Positions 40,702 through 49,721 of a stretch of 64,000 nucleotides of DNA are shown here, in pieces. How positions within the stretch are numbered: position 1 is the stretch's first letter; every line of letters begins with the position of its first letter. The translations under genes and the position numbers were made by a program. The DNA lies in contig NZ_CP051006.1 in assembly GCF_014673495.1 (NCBI RefSeq), positions 4,898,001-4,962,000 of the forward strand. Reading direction: 5' to 3'. The notes beneath the pieces are model-generated. The model was not told the DNA's origin. It searched no databases and worked only from the letters and a program-made list of their open reading frames with translations. This stretch comes from Streptomyces griseofuscus. GTDB lineage: Bacteria; Actinomycetota; Actinomycetes; Streptomycetales; Streptomycetaceae.

Positions 40702-43557
40702 ATGCCCCCGAACACCACCGCCACAACGGGTGACACCGCCACCACCGGTGCCGCGCCCGCCAAGTCAGGCAGGAAGAAGGGGCGCAAAGCCCGACTGCTC
40801 GTCCTGCTGCTGGTCCTGGCCGTCATCGCGGGCATCGCCTACGGCGGCTACTGGTCGGTCAGTGCCGTCCGTGCCTCCCTCCCGCAGACCACGGGCACGA
40901 TCACGCTCGACGGGCTGTCCGGCCCGGTCGACGTCAAGCGGGACGGCAACGGCATCCCGCAGATCTACGCGTCCTCCGACGCGGACCTGTTCATGGCGCA
41001 GGGCTACGTCCAGGCGCAGGACCGGTTCTACGAGATGGACGTGCGCCGGCACATGACGGCGGGGCGCCTGTCGGAGATGTTCGGCAAGAGCCAGGTCAAG
41101 AACGACGAGCTTCTGCGCACCCTCGGCTGGGAGCGGGTCGCCAAGCAGGAGTACGACACCAAGCTGTCGGCCTCCGCCAAGAGCTATCTGGACGCCTACT
41201 CCAAGGGCGTCAACGCGTATCTGAAGGGCAAGAGCGGCAAGGACATCTCCCTGGAGTACGCCGCCCTCAACCTGACCAACGACTACAAGCCGCAGCAGTG
41301 GACCCCGGTCGACTCGATCTCCTGGCTGAAGGCGATGGCCTGGGACCTGCGCGGCAACATGCGGGACGAGATCGACCGCGCCCTGATGACGAGCCGCCTC
41401 GGTCCGCAGCAGATCCAGGACCTGTACCCGGAGTACCCGTACAGCCGGAACAAGCCGATCGTGCAGGAGGGCCAGTACGACGCGCTGACCAAGAGCTTCG
41501 AGCAGAGCGCCGCCGCCGGCACGCCCGTGGGCACGGGCACGAGCACCGGCACGACCGGGGCCACGGGTGCGACGGGCACCACCGGCGCCACGGGCTCGTC
41601 TGCGGGCACGACGGGCGCCACCGGCTCCGGACCCTCGGGTACCTCCGGTTCGGGCCTCACGAGTCAACTGGGGGGCCTCTACAGCTCCCTGGACGACCTC
41701 CCGACCGCCGTCGGCGTGAACGGCCAGGGCATCGGCTCCAACTCCTGGGTCGTCGGCGGCCAGCACACCATCACCGGCAAGCCGCTCCTCGCCAACGACC
41801 CGCACCTGGAGGCGTCCCTGCCGGGCGTCTGGTACCAGATGGGCCTGCACTGCCGGACCGTCTCGGCCAAGTGCCAGTACGACGTCACGGGTTACACGTT
41901 TGCCGGGATGCCCGGTGTGATCATCGGCCACAACGCCGACATCGCCTGGGGCATGACCAACTCCGGGGTCGACGTCAGCGACCTCTACCTGGAGAAGGTC
42001 ACCGCCGGCGGCTACCTGTACGACGGCAAGGTGCGGCCCTTCAAGACCCGCGAGGAGACCATCAAGGTCGCAGGCGGCGCCTCCAAGACGATCGTCGTGC
42101 GCGAGACCCAGGACGGGATGCCGCTCCTGTCGGACCGCGACGACGAGCTGGTCCAGGTCGGCAAGAAGGCCGGCGTCGCCGCCGCCGCCCCCGACCGCGG
42201 CGACGGCTACGGCGTCGCCCTGAAGTGGACCGCGCTCGACCCGGGCGCCTCCATGGACGCCATCTTCGCGCTCGACAAGGCCGGCGGCTGGAAGGACTTC
42301 CGCGCGGCGGCCGCCAAGTTCGACGTCCCCTCGCAGAACCTGATCTACGCCGACACCCGCGACAACATCGGCTACACCCTGCCGGGCAAGATCCCGACGC
42401 GCTCCGCCGCGGACGACGGCTCCGTGCCGGCGCCCGGCTGGGACCCCAAGTACCGCTGGACCGGCTACATCCAGCAGGACGAGCTGCCCTACGAGTACAA
42501 CCCCAAGCGCGGCTACATCGTCACCGCCAACCAGGCCGTGGTCGACAAGGACAAGTACCCGTACACCCTGACCACCGACTGGGGCTACGGCACCCGCAGC
42601 CAGCGGATCACCGACCTGATCGAGTCCAAGATCAAGGGCGGCGGCAAGATCTCCACCGACGACATGCGGCAGATGCAGCTGGACGACAGCAGCGAGATCG
42701 CCAAGCTCATGGTGCCGAAGCTGCTGAAGATCAACCTGTCCGACAAGAACGTGCGGGACGCGCAGAAGCTGCTGGAGGGCTGGGACTACACCCAGGACTC
42801 CGACTCCGCGGCCGCCGCGTACTTCAACGCCGTCTGGCGCAACGTCCTCAAGCTTGCCTTCGGCAACAAGCTCCCCAAGGAGCTGCGGGTCAAGGGCCAG
42901 TGCCTGTGGGTCGACAAGGTCGACAGCACCGGTCCGGTGGACGACGACAACACCAAGGTGCGCGAGTGCGGCATGCGCGCCGCGGACCAGGCGCAGCCGG
43001 ACGGCGGCGACCGCTGGTTCGAGGTCGTGCGCAATCTGATGAACAAGCCGGACAGCGACTGGTGGAAGACGCCCAAGCAGGGCACCCGCCCGGCGGCGAA
43101 GAACATGGACCAGCTCTTCGCGCGGGCCATGATCGACGCCCGCTGGGAGCTGACCGCCAAGCTCGGCAAGGACATCGACACCTGGAACTGGGGCCGGCTG
43201 CACCGCCTGTTCCTGAAGAACCAGACGCTCGGCACCGACGGCCCCCAGGCGCTCCAGTACCTGCTCAACCGCGGCCCCTGGAAGCTCAACGGCGGTGAGG
43301 CGGCCGTGGACGCGACCGGCTGGAACGCCGCGGGCGGCTACAACGTGGTCTGGGTGCCCTCGATGCGGATGGTCGTCAACCTCGCCGACCTCGACAAGTC
43401 CAAGTGGATCAACCTGACCGGGGCCTCCGGGCACGCGTTCAGCGCGCACTACACGGACCAGACGGACAAGTGGGCCAAGGGCGAGCTGCTGCCCTGGTCG
43501 TACTCCTCGAAGGCGGTCGACAAGAGCACGAGCGACACCCTCGTCCTCCAGCCGTAA
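40702..43557 (+). CDS. Penicillin acylase family protein (Ntn hydrolase)
   Basis: A 951-residue protein from ATG 40702 (AAGGACAG upstream); ATG 40660 is in frame but lacks a ribosome site. A membrane anchor/signal lies at residues about 30-58 (RKARLLVLLLVLAVIAGIAY). The alpha chain has the 'VKRDGNGIPQIYASSDADLF' and MAQGYVQAQDRFYEMDVRRH signatures. A Thr/Gly/Ala linker of about 50 residues (about 270-320) precedes the autoprocessing site and beta-chain nucleophile GQGIGSNSWVVGG (Ser). The beta chain continues GKPLLANDPHLEASLPGVWY, AGMPGVIIGHNADIAWGMTN, and ends SAHYTDQTDKWAKGELLPWS. S45 enzymes hydrolyse penicillins, acyl-homoserine lactones or cyclic lipopeptides; the substrate is unknown. 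Extracytoplasmic. Confidence 0.93.
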   Translation: MPPNTTATTGDTATTGAAPAKSGRKKGRKARLLVLLLVLAVIAGIAYGGYWSVSAVRASLPQTTGTITLDGLSGPVDVKRDGNGIPQIYASSDADLFMAQGYVQAQDRFYEMDVRRHMTAGRLSEMFGKSQVKNDELLRTLGWERVAKQEYDTKLSASAKSYLDAYSKGVNAYLKGKSGKDISLEYAALNLTNDYKPQQWTPVDSISWLKAMAWDLRGNMRDEIDRALMTSRLGPQQIQDLYPEYPYSRNKPIVQEGQYDALTKSFEQSAAAGTPVGTGTSTGTTGATGATGTTGATGSSAGTTGATGSGPSGTSGSGLTSQLGGLYSSLDDLPTAVGVNGQGIGSNSWVVGGQHTITGKPLLANDPHLEASLPGVWYQMGLHCRTVSAKCQYDVTGYTFAGMPGVIIGHNADIAWGMTNSGVDVSDLYLEKVTAGGYLYDGKVRPFKTREETIKVAGGASKTIVVRETQDGMPLLSDRDDELVQVGKKAGVAAAAPDRGDGYGVALKWTALDPGASMDAIFALDKAGGWKDFRAAAAKFDVPSQNLIYADTRDNIGYTLPGKIPTRSAADDGSVPAPGWDPKYRWTGYIQQDELPYEYNPKRGYIVTANQAVVDKDKYPYTLTTDWGYGTRSQRITDLIESKIKGGGKISTDDMRQMQLDDSSEIAKLMVPKLLKINLSDKNVRDAQKLLEGWDYTQDSDSAAAAYFNAVWRNVLKLAFGNKLPKELRVKGQCLWVDKVDSTGPVDDDNTKVRECGMRAADQAQPDGGDRWFEVVRNLMNKPDSDWWKTPKQGTRPAAKNMDQLFARAMIDARWELTAKLGKDIDTWNWGRLHRLFLKNQTLGTDGPQALQYLLNRGPWKLNGGEAAVDATGWNAAGGYNVVWVPSMRMVVNLADLDKSKWINLTGASGHAFSAHYTDQTDKWAKGELLPWSYSSKAVDKSTSDTLVLQP

Positions 43558-43574
43558 CCGCCGCACCCGGTACA

Positions 43575-43612
43575 CGGAACGGCCCTCCACACGCGCGTGG
43601 AGGGCCGTTCCG
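43575..43612. terminator. Bidirectional terminator
   Basis: CGGAACGGCCCTCCAC and GTGGAGGGCCGTTCCG form a perfect 16-bp stem with a 6-nt loop between the convergent penicillin acylase and 5-formyl-THF cyclo-ligase genes. Confidence 0.9.
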
Positions 43613-43626
43613 CGTCTCCGCGGGCC

Positions 43627-44256
43627 TCAGGTGAAGCGGCGTGCCCCGGAGGGCGTCACCACCGCGTGCACCGGCCGGTCGTGCTCCTCCACGGGGACCC
43701 GTGCGACGACCTCCGTGTCGTAGAGCAGCACCACCAGGCGGGGACGCGCGCCCGCGCGCTCCAGCCGGGCCAGGACACGGTCGTACGAGCCGCCGCCGCG
43801 CCCCAGCCGCATCCCGCGCGTGTCCACCGCGAGTCCGGGCAGCAGGACCACGTCCGCGCCCGTCACGGCGTCCGGGCCGAGCCGGGTGCCGGAGGGTTCG
43901 AGGAGGGCCATCTTCGAGCCGTGCCGCACCTCGGTCAGCGAACCGGGCCCGGTGTACTCCCCCCAGTCCAGGTCGTTGTCCGCCAGCAGCGCGGGGAGCA
44001 GGACCCGGGCGCCCCGCGCGCGCAACGCGTCGAGGAGTGTGCCGGTGCCGGGCTCCGCGCCGACGGAGACGTACGCGGCGACCGTGCGCGCCCCCGCCAG
44101 TTCGGGCAGCTCCAGGGCGTGCGCGGCCAGCGCGCGGGCCGACTCCCGTACGTCATCGTCCGGCAGCCCGTTCCTCATCGCGAGGAGGCCCCGCCGCAAT
44201 GTCCTCTTGTCAGGCTCGTCCACGCGTCCGTCGTGTTCCACGGGTCGTTCCCGCAC
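43627..44256 (-). CDS. 5-formyltetrahydrofolate cyclo-ligase
   Basis: A 209-residue protein; GTG 44256 is used, though GTG 44241 or GTG 44223 are possible because GGAAAGG directly abuts the first GTG. Family markers: 'DKRTLRRGLLAMRNGLPDD', VAAYVSVGAEPGTGTLLDAL, DVVLLPGLAVDTRGMRLGRG then GGSYDRVLARL (ATP-binding loop), and VVARVPVEEHDRPVHAVVTP. It converts 5-formyl-THF plus ATP to 5,10-methenyl-THF, returning storage folate to one-carbon metabolism. Divergent from galU with 107 bases between. Confidence 0.93.
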   Translation of the reverse strand: MRERPVEHDGRVDEPDKRTLRRGLLAMRNGLPDDDVRESARALAAHALELPELAGARTVAAYVSVGAEPGTGTLLDALRARGARVLLPALLADNDLDWGEYTGPGSLTEVRHGSKMALLEPSGTRLGPDAVTGADVVLLPGLAVDTRGMRLGRGGGSYDRVLARLERAGARPRLVVLLYDTEVVARVPVEEHDRPVHAVVTPSGARRFT

Positions 44257-44363
44257 CCTTTCCGTCCGCCGTTCACGGCGTCCATGTCGTCCCGGTCGTC
44301 GTCAAAGGGTGGGCCAAGCGCAGCCCCAGGTCGCGCCAAGGATCGCCGGTTAAGGTGGCGGGC

Positions 44364-45275
44364 ATGACTCAGGCGCACCCCAGGATCAGCAAGGCTGTCA
44401 TTCCGGCGGCGGGACTTGGTACCCGGTTCCTGCCGGCGACCAAGGCGACTCCCAAGGAGATGCTGCCGGTCGTCGACAAGCCCGCGATCCAGTACGTGGT
44501 CGAGGAGGCCGTGTCCGCGGGGCTCGACGACGTCCTGATGATCACCGGTCGTAACAAGCGTCCCCTGGAGGACCACTTCGACCGCAACTACGAGCTGGAG
44601 TCGGCCCTTCAGAAGAAGGGCGACGCGAGCCGGCTCGCCAAGGTGCAGGAATCCAGCGACCTGGCGACCATGCACTACGTCCGCCAGGGCGACCCCAGGG
44701 GCCTCGGCCACGCCGTGCTGTGCGCGGCCCCGCACGTCGGCCACGAGCCCTTCGCGGTCCTGCTCGGCGACGACCTGATCGACCCCCGCGACCCCCTGCT
44801 CCAGCGCATGATCGAGATCCAGGAGCAGCACGGCGGCAGCGTGATCGCCCTCATGGAGGTCGCGCCCGAGCAGATCCACCTCTACGGCTGCGCCGCCGTC
44901 GAGGCCACCGCCGAGGGCGACGTCGTCAGGATCAGCGGACTGGTCGAGAAGCCCGACCCGGCCGACGCCCCCTCCAACTACGCGATCATCGGCCGCTATG
45001 TCCTCGACCCGCATGTCTTCGACATACTGCGCAAGACGGAACCGGGCCGCGGCGGCGAGATCCAGCTGACCGACGCGCTCCAGCAACTCGCCGACGACGA
45101 GCGGGCCGGCGGCCCGGTGCACGGCGTCGTCTTCCAGGGCCGCCGCTACGACACCGGCGACCGCGGCGACTATCTGCGTGCCATTGTCCGGCTCGCATGC
45201 GAACGTGAAGACCTGGGCCCGGACTTCCGGACCTGGCTCCGCAGTTACGTAGCCGAGGAGATGCAGCAGAGTTGA
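44364..45275 (+). CDS. galU: UTP--glucose-1-phosphate uridylyltransferase
   Basis: A 303-residue protein from ATG 44364. Nucleotidyltransferase signature: KAVIPAAGLGTRFLPATKAT, PKEMLPVVDKPAIQYVVEEA; then HYVRQGDPRGLGHAVLCAAP, FAVLLGDDLIDP, SGLVEKPDP, and GGEIQLTDALQQL. It makes UDP-glucose for cell-wall polymers and trehalose. The last bases overlap the moeA TTG start (TTGA), so galU is translationally coupled to molybdenum-cofactor genes. Confidence 0.96.
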   Translation: MTQAHPRISKAVIPAAGLGTRFLPATKATPKEMLPVVDKPAIQYVVEEAVSAGLDDVLMITGRNKRPLEDHFDRNYELESALQKKGDASRLAKVQESSDLATMHYVRQGDPRGLGHAVLCAAPHVGHEPFAVLLGDDLIDPRDPLLQRMIEIQEQHGGSVIALMEVAPEQIHLYGCAAVEATAEGDVVRISGLVEKPDPADAPSNYAIIGRYVLDPHVFDILRKTEPGRGGEIQLTDALQQLADDERAGGPVHGVVFQGRRYDTGDRGDYLRAIVRLACEREDLGPDFRTWLRSYVAEEMQQS

Positions 45276-46594
45276 GCAGCGCCGCGACCCGCCCGACCGG
45301 CGAAGACGACCTGTGGTCGGTGGACCAGCACCTGGCGGACATCCTCGCCACGGTCCAGCCCTTGGAGCCCATCGAACTCCAACTGCTCGACGCCCAGGGC
45401 TGTGTCCTGGTCGAGGACGTCACGGTGCCGGTGTCACTGCCGCCGTTCGACAACAGCTCGATGGACGGGTACGCGGTACGGGTCGCCGATGTCGCGGGCG
45501 CCAGCGAGGAGTTCCCGGCCGCCCTGGAGGTCATCGGGGATGTCGCGGCCGGCGCCGACGACCCGGTGCGTGTCGGACCGGGCCAGGCCGCCCGCATCAT
45601 GACCGGCGCCCCGCTGCCGCCCGGCGCCGAGGCCGTCGTCCCCGTCGAATGGACCGACGGCGGGCTCGGCGAGGGCCCGGCCGGCGGTATGCGGGCCCGC
45701 AGCCTGGCCCCGGAGGACGCGGAGGGCCAGGTGCGGGTGCACCGGCCCGTCGAGGCACGCGCGCATGTACGGGCCGAGGGCAGCGATGTGAAGGCGGGCG
45801 ACCGCGCCTTGGCGGCCGGCGCGATCCTCGGGCCGCCGCAGATCGCGCTGCTCGCCGCGATCGGCCGGGGCACGGTGAAGGTGCGCCCCCGCCCGCGCGT
45901 GGTCGTCGTCTCCACCGGCAGCGAACTCGTCCAGCCCGGTGAGCAGCTGGGCCACGGCCGGATCTACGACTCCAACAGCTTCGCCCTCACCGCCGCCGCG
46001 CGGGACGCGGGCGCCATCGCCTACCGGGTGGGCGCCGTCGCCGACGACGCCGACACCCTGCGCTCGACCATCGAGGACCAGCTGATCCGCGCCGACCTGC
46101 TGGTCACCACGGGCGGCGTGAGCGTCGGGGCGTACGACGTGGTCAAGGAGGCGCTGGCGGACATCGGCGACGAGGACGTGCCGGGCAGCGGCATCGAGTT
46201 CCGCAAGCTGGCCATGCAGCCCGGCAAGCCCCAGGGCTTCGGCTCCATCGGCCCCGACCACACACCGCTGCTCGCGCTGCCGGGCAACCCCGTGTCGTCG
46301 TACGTCTCCTTCGAGCTGTTCGTCCGCCCCGCGATCCGCGCCCTGATGGGCCTCACCGATCTGCACCGGCCGGTGGTGCGGGCCACGCTCACCGCCGACA
46401 AGGCGCTGCGCTCCCCGAAGGGCCGCCGGCAGTTCCTGCGGGGCCGGTACGCCGACGGGGAGGTCACCCCGGTCGGCGGCGCGGGCTCCCACCTGGTGGC
46501 GGCGCTGGCGCACGCGGACGCGCTGATCGTCGTACCCGAGGACATGGAGTCCGTCGAGCCCGGCACCGAGGTGGAGGTCGTACCGCTCGGCTGA
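45272..46594 (+). CDS. moeA: Molybdopterin molybdotransferase MoeA (Glp)
   Basis: A 440-residue protein starting at TTG 45272, overlapping the galU stop by four bases. MoeA signatures: LPPFDNSSMDGYAVRVADVA, GQAARIMTGAPLPPGAEAVV, VVVVSTGSELVQPGE with IYDSNSFALTAAARDAG, ADLLVTTGGVSVGAYDVVKE, and LLALPGNPVSSYVSFELFVR. It inserts molybdate into adenylylated molybdopterin to complete Moco. A short insertion (GLGEGPAGGMRARSLAPEDA) is specific to actinobacterial forms. moaC and moaB follow. Confidence 0.95.
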   Translation: MSSAATRPTGEDDLWSVDQHLADILATVQPLEPIELQLLDAQGCVLVEDVTVPVSLPPFDNSSMDGYAVRVADVAGASEEFPAALEVIGDVAAGADDPVRVGPGQAARIMTGAPLPPGAEAVVPVEWTDGGLGEGPAGGMRARSLAPEDAEGQVRVHRPVEARAHVRAEGSDVKAGDRALAAGAILGPPQIALLAAIGRGTVKVRPRPRVVVVSTGSELVQPGEQLGHGRIYDSNSFALTAAARDAGAIAYRVGAVADDADTLRSTIEDQLIRADLLVTTGGVSVGAYDVVKEALADIGDEDVPGSGIEFRKLAMQPGKPQGFGSIGPDHTPLLALPGNPVSSYVSFELFVRPAIRALMGLTDLHRPVVRATLTADKALRSPKGRRQFLRGRYADGEVTPVGGAGSHLVAALAHADALIVVPEDMESVEPGTEVEVVPLG

Positions 46595-46698
46595 GGCACG
46601 TCCTGGGCGGCTGCGCGGCGCTACTTGGCGGTACCGTGTCGCGCACAGCAGGCCCGCGCCCCGCACGGCGCGGGCCCGGACCGGGAGCGCCGCACAGC

Positions 46699-47211
46699 AT
46701 GACCGAACCGTCCCGGGGGCAGACCCCCGGATCCCCCGCCCAGGACCACCTCACGCACCTCGACGCGGCCGGCGCGGCCCGCATGGTCGACGTCTCCGGC
46801 AAGGACGTCACCGCGCGCACCGCACGCGCCGGCGGCCGTGTCCTGGTCTCGCCCCGCGTGGTCGAACTGCTGCGCGGCGAGGGGGTGCCCAAGGGAGACG
46901 CGCTGGCCACCGCGCGGATCGCGGGCATCATGGGTGCCAAGCGCACCCCGGACCTGATCCCGCTCTGCCACCCGTTGTCGGTGTCGGGTGTGAAACTGGA
47001 TCTGTCGGTCGCGGACGACGCCGTGGAGATCACGGCCACCGTGAAGACCACGGACCGCACGGGCGTCGAGATGGAGGCCCTCACCGCGGTGACGGTCGCC
47101 GCGCTCACCGTGATCGACATGGTCAAGGCGGTCGACAAGGGAGCGGTCATCACGGACGTACGCGTGCTGGAGAAGACGGGCGGCAAGTCGGGCGAGTGGA
47201 GCCGGGCATGA
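46699..47211 (+). CDS. moaC: Cyclic pyranopterin monophosphate synthase MoaC
   Basis: A 170-residue protein from ATG 46699 (GGGAG upstream). MoaC markers: LTHLDAAGAARMVDVSGKDV, GEGVPKGDALATARIAGIMG, AKRTPDLIPLCHPLSVSGVK (catalytic Lys/His), TTDRTGVEMEALTAVTVAAL and DMVKAVDKGAVITDVRVLEK. It converts the 3',8-cyclo-GTP made by MoaA to cPMP, the first Moco intermediate. Its stop overlaps the moaB start as ATGA. Confidence 0.96.
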   Translation: MTEPSRGQTPGSPAQDHLTHLDAAGAARMVDVSGKDVTARTARAGGRVLVSPRVVELLRGEGVPKGDALATARIAGIMGAKRTPDLIPLCHPLSVSGVKLDLSVADDAVEITATVKTTDRTGVEMEALTAVTVAALTVIDMVKAVDKGAVITDVRVLEKTGGKSGEWSRA

Positions 47212-47708
47212 GCTACCGCGCCCTGGTGATCACCGCCTCCAACCGGGCCGCCGCGGGCGTCTACGAGGACCGGGGCGGCCCGCTGATCGCCGACGGCCTC
47301 ACGCGCCTCGGCTTCGCCGTGGACGGCCCCCGGGTGGTGCCCGACGGGGAGCCGGTCGAGGCCGCCCTGCGCGAGGGCGTCGCCGCCGGGTACGACGCGA
47401 TCGTCACCACCGGCGGCACCGGCCTCACCCCGACCGACCGCACCCCCGAGGCGACCCGCGCCGTCATCGACCACGAGGTGCCGGGCATCGCCGAGGCGAT
47501 CCGGGCGTTCGGCAGGGAGAAGGTGCCGACCGCCGCGCTGTCCCGGGGGGTGGCCGGGGTCGCCGGCCGGACCCTGATCGTCAACCTGCCGGGGTCCACG
47601 GGCGGGGTGAAGGACGGACTGGCCGTCCTGGAGCCCCTGCTGGCCCACGCCGTCGACCAGCTCCGCGGCGGCGACCACGCCAGACCCAGCTCGGGAGGTG
47701 CGAACTGA
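47208..47708 (+). CDS. moaB: MoaB/MogA-family molybdenum cofactor protein
   Basis: A 166-residue protein from ATG 47208 (ATGA overlap with moaC). MogA/MoaB fold: YRALVITASNRAAAGVYEDR, GYDAIVTTGGTGLTPTDRTP then EATRAVIDHEVPGIAEAIR, TLIVNLPGSTGGVKDGL. It adenylates molybdopterin before metal insertion by MoeA. Its last codons carry GGGAGG, which acts as ribosome site for the next gene. Confidence 0.94.
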   Translation: MSYRALVITASNRAAAGVYEDRGGPLIADGLTRLGFAVDGPRVVPDGEPVEAALREGVAAGYDAIVTTGGTGLTPTDRTPEATRAVIDHEVPGIAEAIRAFGREKVPTAALSRGVAGVAGRTLIVNLPGSTGGVKDGLAVLEPLLAHAVDQLRGGDHARPSSGGAN

Positions 47709-48337
47709 ACGGGTCGACCTGGCCGGTCGTGCTGGTGGACGGCGACGTCGTCCTGCGGCCGATAAAGCTGCGCGACCAGCGCGAGTGGCGCGAGGTGAAC
47801 CGCCGCAACCGGGACTGGCTGCGCCCCTGGGAGGCCACGATCCCGCCGCCCACCCCGAGCGGCCCGGTCGCACACCGGCCGACGTACCGGCAGATGGTCC
47901 GGCATCTGCGCCGTGAGGCGCACGCGGGCCGGATGCTGCCGTTCGTCATCGAGTACCAGGGGCGCCTGGTCGGGCAGTTGACGGTCGCCGGGATCACCTG
48001 GGGATCGATGTGCTCCGGGCACATCGGCTACTGGGTGGACGAGTCGGTGGCCGGGCGCGGGGTGATGCCGACGGCCGTCGCGCTGGTGGTGGACCACTGC
48101 TTCCGCACCGTCGGACTGCACCGCATCGAGGTGTGCATCCGCCCCGAGAACCGGCCCAGCCGCCGGGTGGTGGAGAAGCTCGGATTCCGCGAGGAGGGGC
48201 CCCGGCCGCGCTATCTGCACATCGACGGCGCCTGGCGCGACCATCTGGTCTTCGCGCTGACCGCCGAGGAGGTGCCGGACGGGCTGCTCGGACGGTGGCG
48301 GCGGGCGCGGTCGGCGGCACAAGGACCGAGAAATTGA
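47705..48337 (+). CDS. RimJ-like GNAT acetyltransferase, probable CTG start
   Basis: A 210-residue protein if CTG 47705 is the start: GGGAGG lies 6 nt before and CTG overlaps the moaB stop as CTGA. The conventional alternative, GTG 47729, loses the NGSTWPVV residues I recall in relatives and has no ribosome site. RimJ/RimL markers: VVLRPIKLRDQREWREVNRR, GQLTVAGITWGSMCSGHIGY, GRGVMPTAVALVVDHCFRTV (acetyl-CoA loop), and VCIRPENRPSRRVVEKLGF. Probably N-acetylates a protein N-terminus or small amine. Distal member of the galU-moe operon. Confidence 0.88.
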   Translation: MNGSTWPVVLVDGDVVLRPIKLRDQREWREVNRRNRDWLRPWEATIPPPTPSGPVAHRPTYRQMVRHLRREAHAGRMLPFVIEYQGRLVGQLTVAGITWGSMCSGHIGYWVDESVAGRGVMPTAVALVVDHCFRTVGLHRIEVCIRPENRPSRRVVEKLGFREEGPRPRYLHIDGAWRDHLVFALTAEEVPDGLLGRWRRARSAAQGPRN

Positions 48338-48458
48338 ATATGCGTTCGAAATACTGATCCTAAGGGTCGCAAAAAATGCTGGAAATATCAGCCAGATCGT
48401 GCGACACACCGGCTCAATTGGCGGATCCCTTCGGCCAAACCCCTCTACCGTGTGAGGC

Positions 48459-49631
48459 GTGAGCAGCAGCGGCCTCATCTACGCAGTCATTGTCGGGGCC
48501 TGGGCCGCCTACTTGGTGCCGATGTGGCTCCGTAGGCAGGACGAGCTGAATGAGGCCCGTCCGACGGAACGCTTCAGCACCGCCATCCGGCTGCTTTCCG
48601 GACGGGCGGGGATGGAGCGCCGATACGCCAAGGACCTGCGGGCGCGCTCCACCGACGAGGGGGAGCAGGGCGCCGTCGATCCGGACGCCGTCACCGATTC
48701 GGTGGACGTCCGGGCCTTCGCCATGCCCCCGACCCGCCGTCAGATCCCGGTGGAGGGCGAGCCCGAGGTGTCCCGGAGCCCCGAATCCGACCGGGGCCAC
48801 GCCCCCGCGGTCCCGGCGCAGCAGCACGCACCGGCACCCCGACGCGCCCCCTCGGCACCTTCGGCACAGGCGGCCGCAGCGCGCGCCCGGCGCACGAAGG
48901 TGCTCGCGCGCCGTCGGCGCACCACCGTGCTGCTCTTCCTCGCCTTCACCGTCGGCGCGATCGTCGCCGCCGTCGGCGGCCTCGCCTTCCTGTGGGCGCC
49001 CGCCGCGCCCGCGCTGCTCCTGAGCGCGTACATCGGCTATCTGCGCACCCAGGAACGCCGCCGCTTCGCCTACCAGATGGACCGCCGCCGCGCCGAGGCC
49101 GCCGCCCAGCGACTGCGTGAGCGCCAGCCGCGCCGGCGCGCGACCCCGGAGGCCGCCCGCGCCGCCGACGAACCGGAGGAGGCCACAGGGACCGACACGG
49201 ACCCCGGCCTCTCCACGCTCGCCGCCGACCGGCGCGCCCTGGTCGAGCAGACCGACCACGCCGAGTGGGTCGACCAGCAGCGCGAGCGGCAGCGGCGGCC
49301 CGGCCACGGCGACAGCTGGGACCCGGTGCCGGTACCCCTGCCCACGTACGTGACCGCGCCGGTCGCGCCGCGGGCCACCTCCGGCGTCGATCTCGGCGGG
49401 CCGGACACCTGGAGCTCGGCGCGGTCCAGCTCGGTCGCCCCGGAGCAGGAGACGGGCCAGGCGCCCGCGGCCGAGGAGAGTGAGCCCGCGTCCGCCGCGG
49501 CGGACCGGCCGGCCGACGGCCGCGGTGGCGCGCGCCGCGCCGCCTCCGCCCGCCGCTCCCGTGAGCGCGGGCGCACGCCGCTCTTCGACCAGTACGAGGA
49601 CGGCGACCGTCCGCGCGCCGCCAACGAGTGA
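48459..49631 (+). CDS. Actinobacterial membrane protein, SepX-like
   Basis: A 390-residue protein from GTG 48459. An N-terminal membrane segment (MSSSGLIYAVIVGAWAAYLV) is followed by PMWLRRQDELNEARPTERFS and a disordered Pro/Ala/Arg stretch. Two close hydrophobic helices follow at about 155-195 (TVLLFLAFTVGAIVAAVGGL, APAALLLSAYIG-like), then a charged coiled/disordered tail with YVTAPVAPRATSGVDLGG and a final TPLFDQYEDGDRPRAANE. The layout (one N-terminal and two central helices, conserved end) resembles the Streptomyces division membrane protein SepX; I cannot confirm identity without a search. Located just upstream of tRNA-Ala. Confidence 0.75.
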   Translation: MSSSGLIYAVIVGAWAAYLVPMWLRRQDELNEARPTERFSTAIRLLSGRAGMERRYAKDLRARSTDEGEQGAVDPDAVTDSVDVRAFAMPPTRRQIPVEGEPEVSRSPESDRGHAPAVPAQQHAPAPRRAPSAPSAQAAAARARRTKVLARRRRTTVLLFLAFTVGAIVAAVGGLAFLWAPAAPALLLSAYIGYLRTQERRRFAYQMDRRRAEAAAQRLRERQPRRRATPEAARAADEPEEATGTDTDPGLSTLAADRRALVEQTDHAEWVDQQRERQRRPGHGDSWDPVPVPLPTYVTAPVAPRATSGVDLGGPDTWSSARSSSVAPEQETGQAPAAEESEPASAAADRPADGRGGARRAASARRSRERGRTPLFDQYEDGDRPRAANE

Positions 49632-49721
49632 CGGCCGTCGCATCCGGAAGCCGCCCCTGACCAGTTCGGGAACGGATTTCCAAGCACCCCGATCAGGGTG
49701 CTAGAGTTTCACTCGTTGCAA

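Noticed and set aside
40765..43590. 941-codon minus-strand open frame opposite the penicillin acylase gene
   Set aside because: Antisense artefact of GC-biased codons; composition is Leu/Arg/Val/Gly-rich with no recognisable domain, and the plus strand is a complete S45 enzyme.
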